DNA of 64,000 nt, taken from NCBI GenBank assembly GCA_035547755.1, contig DASZUG010000057.1, positions 62,001-126,000 on the forward strand, read 5' to 3'. The notes beneath the pieces were generated by a model, which saw only the letters and a program-made list of their open reading frames with translations, searched no databases and was not told where the DNA came from. Of the stretch, positions 59,589-64,000 are shown in pieces. The translations under genes were made by a program, and so were the position numbers. The DNA is from Mesorhizobium_L sp035547755. Its GTDB lineage: Bacteria > Pseudomonadota > Alphaproteobacteria > Rhizobiales > Rhizobiaceae. Within the stretch, counting starts at the first letter, position 1. Every line of letters begins with the position of its first letter.

Positions 59589-60233
59589 ATGCGCCGCATC
59601 GAAACGCTTGAGCATGTCGCAGAGGGGCTGGACGCCCTCTGTCTGGCCGACCAACGCCTCGACAAGGTCCGGAAGATCGCCGGCGATGTGCCGCTCCGAC
59701 TGGTGAAGCCGGGCTTCGGCAGCCTCGTCTCGATCATCGTGTCGCAGCAGGTTTCTCGTGCGAGCGCCGATGCCATTCTCGGGCGCTTCCTCAAGATCGT
59801 CGATCCCCTGACGCCGGCTAACCTGCTGGCCTCGGGCGAAGTGGTCTTCCGTGAGGCGGGATTCTCCAGGCCGAAGCAGAAGGCGGTCCTCGCGGCGGCC
59901 GCAGCAGTAGCCCATGACGGCCTCGATCTCGAGGCGCTATGCCTGCTCGATGCCAAAGAAGCGATGGCGCGGCTGATCGCCGTCCATGGCATCGGGCGCT
60001 GGACGGCGGAAGTCTATCTCCTTTTCGCCGCCGGCCATCCTGACATCTTTCCCGCGCGCGACGTCGCACTGCAGACCGCCGTCGGCCACGCACTCGAAAT
60101 GGAAGCCCGCCCGAATGAGAAGACATTGATCGGGGTGGCCGAATCATGGGCGCCGTGGCGCGGCGTCGCCGCAAGGCTTTTCTGGTCCTATTATCGCGCC
60201 ATGCGCGGCCGGGAGGCGGTCCCCCTCGGCTAA
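59589..60233 (+). CDS. DNA-3-methyladenine glycosylase II (AlkA-like, HhH-GPD)
   Basis: Base-excision repair enzyme removing alkylated purines. The 214-residue protein has the substrate-pocket segment FGSLVSIIVSQQVSRASADAI near residue 40, the helix-hairpin-helix AVHGIGRWTAEVYLLFAAG near 130 and the catalytic Asp in FPARDVALQ near 157. It lacks the N-terminal domain of E. coli AlkA, like the compact type. I chose ATG 59589, with CAAGGGGCCGA before it, over 59559. Confidence 0.9.
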   Translation: MRRIETLEHVAEGLDALCLADQRLDKVRKIAGDVPLRLVKPGFGSLVSIIVSQQVSRASADAILGRFLKIVDPLTPANLLASGEVVFREAGFSRPKQKAVLAAAAAVAHDGLDLEALCLLDAKEAMARLIAVHGIGRWTAEVYLLFAAGHPDIFPARDVALQTAVGHALEMEARPNEKTLIGVAESWAPWRGVAARLFWSYYRAMRGREAVPLG

Positions 60234-60265
60234 AGCGGCCAAAAGGCATGTAAAAACACGCAATT

Positions 60266-60295
60266 TTGACACAGTGGCACGCCTTTTTCTTGCTT
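60266..60295 (+). promoter_or_regulatory. Candidate promoter upstream of the HNH gene
   Basis: A perfect -35 hexamer TTGACA at 60266-60271 stands alone in the 128-base gap; the matching -10 (TTGCTT or CTTGCT near 60290) is poor. Included because the -35 is strong and the gene downstream has no obvious operon partner. Confidence 0.3.
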
Positions 60296-60361
60296 CACAA
60301 CGGCGTCATCTCCCGCATACACTATTCCGCCGATCGATTTTGGCGATGAGGAGAAAGGTTC

Positions 60362-60919
60362 GTGACGGTCGCCGTCTCTCCCGACAGCTTGCCGGCTCTG
60401 GTGCTGAACGCGGACTACCGCCCGCTCAGCTACTATCCGCTGTCGCTATGGTCCTGGCAGGATGCGATCAAGGCGGTATTCCTCGACCGCGTCAACATCG
60501 TCGCGGAGTATGAGCACGCCGTTTCCTCGCCCTCCTTTTCGATGAGGGTGCCGAGCGTGGTCAGCCTCAAAAGCTACGTCAAGCCATCGCGCTTTCCCGC
60601 GTTTACTCGCTTCAACGTATTCCTTCGCGATAAATTCCAATGCCAATATTGCGGGACACGGGAGGAACTGACCTTCGACCATGTCGTGCCCCGCCGCTGC
60701 GGCGGGGCAACCACGTGGGAGAACGTCGTTGCCGCGTGCTCCCCGTGCAACCTCAGGAAGGGCGGCATGATGCCGGCACAGGCGAAGATGTGGCCGAAAC
60801 AGTCGCCCTACCAGCCGACGGTGCACGATCTCCATAATAACGGACGGCTCTTCCCACCCAATTTTCTGCATGAAAGCTGGATGGACTATCTCTACTGGGA
60901 CGTCGAACTGGAGCCCTGA
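60362..60919 (+). CDS. HNH endonuclease family protein
   Basis: 185-residue protein with an HNH domain: CQYCG near residue 97, DHVVPRRCGG near 107 (catalytic His in DHV), Asn in TTWENVVAACSPCN and the second cysteine pair completing a zinc site. The N-terminal ~85 residues (ALVLNADYRPLSYYPLSLWSW) are conserved in this family, widespread in alphaproteobacteria outside restriction or phage contexts. Cellular role unknown. The start is GTG 60362 after GGAGAAAGGTTC. Single-gene unit between a glycosylase and convergent dsbB. Confidence 0.88.
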   Translation: MTVAVSPDSLPALVLNADYRPLSYYPLSLWSWQDAIKAVFLDRVNIVAEYEHAVSSPSFSMRVPSVVSLKSYVKPSRFPAFTRFNVFLRDKFQCQYCGTREELTFDHVVPRRCGGATTWENVVAACSPCNLRKGGMMPAQAKMWPKQSPYQPTVHDLHNNGRLFPPNFLHESWMDYLYWDVELEP

Positions 60920-60968
60920 TCCCGACGCTACGGGGGACTTCGGGCCCGCACTGCCTTCCGGCAATCGA

Positions 60969-61484
60969 TCAGCTCTTCTTGCGAAACGCGGCGATATAGG
61001 CGACGACGGCCAGGATGATACTTGCAACCGCGTTCCAGCCGGCGAAGGAGAGGCCGAGGAAACGCCCGGCGGCCTTGTCGCAGGATGGCGGTATGAACGT
61101 ATTCAGCGCATCGAGAATGCCCTTGCCGCCGGTATCTGGGGAAGCAACAGCCCCGCAATCGGTCGGGCCAGGCCACCAATGCCATTCGACACCGGAATGA
61201 TAGACGGCGAGGTAAAGGCTGTAGGTCATCAACAGTCCGCCGATCAGGAGAAGCAGGCGTGTCAGGAGCGGCGGCATCCGGAAAAAGGAGGAGAGGGCGG
61301 CGAGCGCCATCAGAGGCACGCCGACATAATAGGGAATGCGCTCTTTCAGGCACAATTTGCAGGGGATGAAGCCCCCGACATATTGGAAGGCGAGCGCGCC
61401 GCCGACGACGGCGGCCATGGCGACGAGAAGGAAGAGTGCCGCCCGCGTCTGGGTCCGTCCGGTCGGAGAGGCGATAGCTGTCAT
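60969..61484 (-). CDS. dsbB: Disulfide bond formation protein B
   Basis: Four-helix inner-membrane protein that reoxidises DsbA with ubiquinone. The 171-residue product has periplasmic Cys pair 1 in IPCKLC (Cys42, Cys45) between helices 1 and 2 and pair 2 in TDCG and PSCDK (about residues 110 and 134) between helices 3 and 4, and ends RKKS. ATG 61484. It lies 42 bases downstream of the YqaA gene on the same strand. Confidence 0.91.
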   Translation of the reverse strand: MTAIASPTGRTQTRAALFLLVAMAAVVGGALAFQYVGGFIPCKLCLKERIPYYVGVPLMALAALSSFFRMPPLLTRLLLLIGGLLMTYSLYLAVYHSGVEWHWWPGPTDCGAVASPDTGGKGILDALNTFIPPSCDKAAGRFLGLSFAGWNAVASIILAVVAYIAAFRKKS

Positions 61485-61526
61485 GGGATTGTCCGCCGAA
61501 AAACTACGTAATGGATGCCGCGCGCA

Positions 61527-62114
61527 TCAATGCAGATATTTGAAGGCGATATAGAGCAGGATGAGGGCAGCCGCCGCAACGGAGACGATGAGGCCGAGGC
61601 GTTTCTCGATGAATTCACGGATCGGTTCTCCATAACGCCTTAGAAGCCAGGCCAGGACATAGAATCGCGCGCCCCGCGCCACGATCGCCGAGACGATGAA
61701 AAGCCACAGATTGACATGAACCGCACCTGACAAAATCGTGACCACCTTGATCGGCGGCAGATGCGCCAGACCGGAGGTGATGAGCAGCAGCAGGACGACA
61801 TTGACATCGGCGGAATGCCGGAGCGCCTCGAAAGCGTCAAGCTTACCGTAGAATTCCAGGATCGGCTTCGCGACCGTCTCGAAAGCGAAATAACCGAGGA
61901 ACCAGCCGGCAATGCCACCGAGAACGGAAGCGACGGTCGCGACCAGGGCATAGCGCCAGGCGCGCTTCGGTCGCGACAGGACCATCGGGATGAAAAGCAC
62001 ATCGGCGGGCACGAGAAAGATCGAGCTTTCGATGAAGGAGATCAGCGCCAGCCACGCTTCCGCCGCGGGACGAGCGGCAAGCGACATGGTCCAGTCGTAT
62101 AATCTGCGCAGCAT
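61527..62114 (-). CDS. YqaA/DedA-like (VTT/SNARE-associated) membrane protein
   Basis: 195-residue membrane protein with the VTT-type fold: AWLALISFIESSIFLVPADVLFIP near residue 22 (conserved Glu and Pro in the re-entrant helix), YALVATVASVLGGIAGWFLGYFAFE near 60, LLLLITSGLAHLPPIKVVTILSGA near 115 and further C-terminal helices. YqaA relatives lack the cytosolic motifs of full DedA proteins; lipid scrambling or transport is known for DedA but not tested for this group. I chose ATG 62114; the longer frame begins in the tRNA promoter region. Confidence 0.87.
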   Translation of the reverse strand: MLRRLYDWTMSLAARPAAEAWLALISFIESSIFLVPADVLFIPMVLSRPKRAWRYALVATVASVLGGIAGWFLGYFAFETVAKPILEFYGKLDAFEALRHSADVNVVLLLLITSGLAHLPPIKVVTILSGAVHVNLWLFIVSAIVARGARFYVLAWLLRRYGEPIREFIEKRLGLIVSVAAAALILLYIAFKYLH

Positions 62115-62255
62115 CGGGTTCCTCGTCGACGGGAGGTCTCTAGAGACAAACGGGAGCATGCGCAACGCGCGATCCGGCAAATCGTCGCCGACCCTGTTGA
62201 CGGAGAGGGCGGCAACCGTATAGTCCCTCGCGCTCGGCGCTTCGGGCGACGGCAA

Positions 62256-62342
62256 GCGGGTGTGGCGGAACTGGTAGACGCGCTGGACTCAAAATCCAGT
62301 TCTGGTGACAGAGTGTCGGTTCGATTCCGACCACCCGCACCA
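62256..62342 (+). tRNA. tRNA-Leu (anticodon CAA)
   Basis: Acceptor arm GCGGGTG pairs with CACCCGC (62332-62338), followed by discriminator A and an encoded CCA. The anticodon stem CTGGA/TCCAG encloses CTCAAAA, so the anticodon is CAA (reads UUG). The long variable arm TTCTGGTGACAGAGT and the TTCGATTC T-loop fit a class II leucine tRNA, 84 bases plus CCA. Confidence 0.95.
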
Positions 62343-62389
62343 TCCTCAGCGAAATTCGGTTTGTTCGACGAAACGGATGGGCGAATGGC

Positions 62390-63193
62390 CTATCCGGGCG
62401 GCAAGTCGCGTCCTTTCCACTGGCTGCGCGGGATCGGCTTGCCGATGCGGAAGGCGAAGGAGACGACTTTCGTCCCCTTCTCGTCGACTTCGCAACGGAA
62501 ACTCAGATCATACCATTCGCCGCCTGCCTGGAAGGCCGACTCGGGAACGTCCATGACCGTTCCGGCTTTCAGCCGGAAGTAAGGCAGCATCTCGGGAAGA
62601 TAGGGAGGCGAGGCGTTGAGCAGTTGATCGCGCAGTTCCGTGGCGCAAAGCCGGCCGATGCGCGCATCCCTTGGAACATTCCGCATTGCTGTCGTCGCAA
62701 CCGGATCAGCGTCCGCGGTGTGCGAGAACAAGGTCTTCGCTTCCTTGAGTTTTGGGGCGGCTTGCTCCCCCGCGACACCCGGTTCGTCGATTTTGCGCGG
62801 AGCCGGTCTCGATTCCGAGCCCTCCTTTGCGCTTGTGCCGTTGGGAGATTTCCGCGGACCGGCGTCCTTGTCGCCGAACTGGACAACGGGCCGCAGGACG
62901 GGAATCGGAGCGCGAGGCGGGGCGGTCCGTTCCGCGGCGGGGAGCTTCCTGGGCTTCTCGGCCTGCTTCTCGGGCTCCGGTTTCTTCGCCGGCGGCGGCG
63001 GTTCTTTCCCGGCTTTTTCGGCGGGTTTCGGCGGTGTCACCAAATCCACCTTGACGGCCTTTTCCTCATCCGGCGGGTGATGCCATGCGGGCAACCCGAA
63101 GATCAGAAGCGCGCCGCCGAGGAGATGCACGACGAGAGAGGCGGGCAAGGCCCACCTCGACACAGCCCGATTTTCGTCCGTGTCATCCCTCAT
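62390..63193 (-). CDS. DUF930 protein with TonB-like N-terminal architecture
   Basis: 267-residue protein: one N-terminal transmembrane helix (ALPASLVVHLLGGALLIFGL, ~15-34), a Pro/Lys/Glu-rich stretch (~50-95, PPPPAKKPEPEKQAEKP) as in TonB, then a C-terminal DUF930 domain (~155-267) containing IGRLCATELRDQLLNASPP and YDLSFRCEVDEKGTKVVSFAFRIG. The two cysteines in these segments are the conserved DUF930 pair. The domain is confined to Hyphomicrobiales; function unknown. I chose ATG 63193 (AGGAACG upstream) over 63226. Confidence 0.82.
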   Translation of the reverse strand: MRDDTDENRAVSRWALPASLVVHLLGGALLIFGLPAWHHPPDEEKAVKVDLVTPPKPAEKAGKEPPPPAKKPEPEKQAEKPRKLPAAERTAPPRAPIPVLRPVVQFGDKDAGPRKSPNGTSAKEGSESRPAPRKIDEPGVAGEQAAPKLKEAKTLFSHTADADPVATTAMRNVPRDARIGRLCATELRDQLLNASPPYLPEMLPYFRLKAGTVMDVPESAFQAGGEWYDLSFRCEVDEKGTKVVSFAFRIGKPIPRSQWKGRDLPPG

Positions 63194-63343
63194 CGTTCCT
63201 GATGTGGAATGAAATGTCGGCGGCATCAACCTTTCGTGCTCTCCAGCGGCCCGGCGAGGAAGGTATGATCGTGGCAGAAGCCGTGCCTCTCGGGAAGGCC
63301 GCCACCGCCGCGATTGGGTCGGATCGCATCATGTTCCTGGTTT

Positions 63344-63394
63344 TTGAGCATGATCTTTTCGGAAAACCGGTATCCGCCTTTCCGGGTCACACTT
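63344..63394. repeat. Degenerate rhizobial palindromic repeat
   Basis: TTGAGCATGATCTTTTCGGA, AAACCGGTATCCGCC and TTTCCGGGTCAC follow the plan of a common rhizobial palindrome whose intact form ends in GATCATGCTC; the right end is decayed here. It lies in the 460-base gap 63194-63653, in which I find no credible gene; the rest of the gap is presumably the upstream region of the binding-protein gene. Confidence 0.5.
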
Positions 63395-63653
63395 CCAGGC
63401 GGAAAGCTTCGGGGCTTGGCGGGCGAACGCCGCTGTCGTTCATCATCGGCGTCGCAGAATTTCCACTTGCGCGGCGCGGAAAGGCAATTATGTTCACCGC
63501 GAAGAGGGCAATATTTCAGGAATGTAAAAAATTCCGCGCCAGCTCGAGGTAACTTGCACAGATTGCTTGCGCATCGCATGTCCGTACTTTGGATATGGAG
63601 TTTCCTTTTCGCCAGCATCTTCCCGGGGAACAAATCAATAAAGAGGGGATATC

Positions 63654-64000
63654 ATGAAAAACAGGAAAACGTTCGTCGCCCAGGTTTTCGCCGGCGCGAT
63701 GATTTTCGGTTCGGCGGCGCTGCAGCCGGCTATCGCGAAGGAATGGAAATCGGTCACGATCGGGACCGAAGGCGCCTATGCCCCCTGGAACCTGACCAAA
63801 TCCGACGGCAAGCTCGATGGCTTCGAGGTCGAGCTGGTCAAGGATCTGTGCGGCCGTATGAAGATCGAATGCAAGATCATCACGCAGGACTGGGACAGCG
63901 CCATCCCCTCGCTCAATGCCGGCAAGTACGACGTCCTGATGGACGCCGTATCGATCACGCCAGAGCGTCAGAAGGTGATCGATTTCTCCGTTCCCTATGC
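63654..64000 (+). CDS. Polar amino-acid ABC transporter substrate-binding protein (3' end outside window)
   Basis: First 115 residues of a periplasmic binding protein of the Lys/Arg/ornithine/histidine or octopine/nopaline type (SBP family 3). Signal peptide with hydrophobic core FAGAMIFGSAALQPAIA, cleaved near AIA-KEW; the mature part starts VTIGTEGAYAPWNLT, then GKLDGFEVELVKDLC, QDWDSAIPSLNAGKYDVLMDAVSITPERQKVIDF-type segments (DxxxA and SITPER are signature pieces). Two cysteines (DLC, IEC) probably form the conserved disulfide. ATG 63654 behind AGAGGGG. Permease and ATPase genes would be expected downstream. Confidence 0.92.
   Translation, partial: MKNRKTFVAQVFAGAMIFGSAALQPAIAKEWKSVTIGTEGAYAPWNLTKSDGKLDGFEVELVKDLCGRMKIECKIITQDWDSAIPSLNAGKYDVLMDAVSITPERQKVIDFSVPY

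Noticed and set aside
63226..63633. 135-codon minus-strand frame in the gap before the binding-protein gene
   Set aside because: Runs through a palindromic repeat and overlaps the DUF930 upstream region; composition looks non-coding.

Overview
The window looks like a chromosomal, GC-rich (roughly 60%) segment of an alphaproteobacterium of the order Hyphomicrobiales (Rhizobiales), probably in the Brucellaceae/Phyllobacteriaceae neighbourhood. This rests on the F1 ATPase order atpHAGDC beside tal and priA, the Ala/Lys-rich N-terminus of AtpD, paired RopB/Omp25-type outer-membrane barrels, DUF2125, DUF930, DUF1674 and TIGR02302 proteins, the divergent argH/tlpA pair, PduO-type adenosyltransferase next to etfB-etfA-hbdA, perfect CtrA boxes (TTAA-N7-TTAAC) and several palindromic intergenic repeats of the rhizobial kind. 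The genus is not identified. Nearly everything is core metabolism; no phage, IS element, CRISPR array or secretion island is visible.

Layout. 1-6.3 kb: obgE (cut by the window), proB-proA, nadD, an MFS transporter, rsfS and rlmH. 6.3-8.7 kb, minus strand: a TadE/vWA protein, a secreted nuclease and an SDHAF4-like succinate dehydrogenase assembly factor. 8.8-14.7 kb: htpX-rsmB, a heparinase-like protein, purH. 14.7-16.7 kb: two outer-membrane barrel genes, each with a CtrA box and a terminator. 16.7-19.8 kb: serC (with a probable serC leader RNA) and serA, separated by a large inverted repeat. 19.8-24 kb: EamA transporter, purA and a large membrane-anchored protein. 24-35 kb: tal, priA, MFS, DUF4345-like protein and the F1 ATPase operon, which ends in two tandem atpC genes. 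35-41 kb: DUF4396, hisC-tyrA, DUF2125, ChaC-like, then minus-strand plsC-like and ydcF-like genes. 41-50 kb: ftsE-ftsX, a single-pass membrane protein with hpt, TIGR02302, lysA, a small lipoprotein, argH. 50-58 kb: tlpA, a PNPOx-like protein, hbdA, etfA, etfB, cobalamin adenosyltransferase, HIG1 protein, SDR, YihY. 57-64 kb: EamA transporter, gluQ-RS, AlkA-type glycosylase, HNH protein, dsbB, YqaA, tRNA-Leu(CAA), DUF930 and the start of a polar amino-acid binding protein.

How the genes fit together. The window covers proline (proBA), serine (serCA), histidine/tyrosine (hisC-tyrA), lysine (lysA) and arginine (argH) synthesis, purine synthesis and salvage (purH, purA, hpt), NAD synthesis (nadD), ribosome maturation (obgE, rsfS, rlmH, rsmB), oxidative phosphorylation (atpHAGDC, ETF, HIG1 and SDHAF4 proteins) and envelope/division functions (ftsEX, barrels, YdcF, TIGR02302).

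Most worth a second look: the tandem, diverged pair of epsilon-subunit genes (about 66% identical); three perfect CtrA boxes, all about 70-80 bp before start codons (two barrels and ftsE); a palindrome TTGC-AGC-GCAA shared by the etfB and hbdA promoters; and large inverted repeats inserted inside operons (serC/serA, atpD/atpC, etfB/etfA). I did not find an obviously new multi-gene system and do not claim one.
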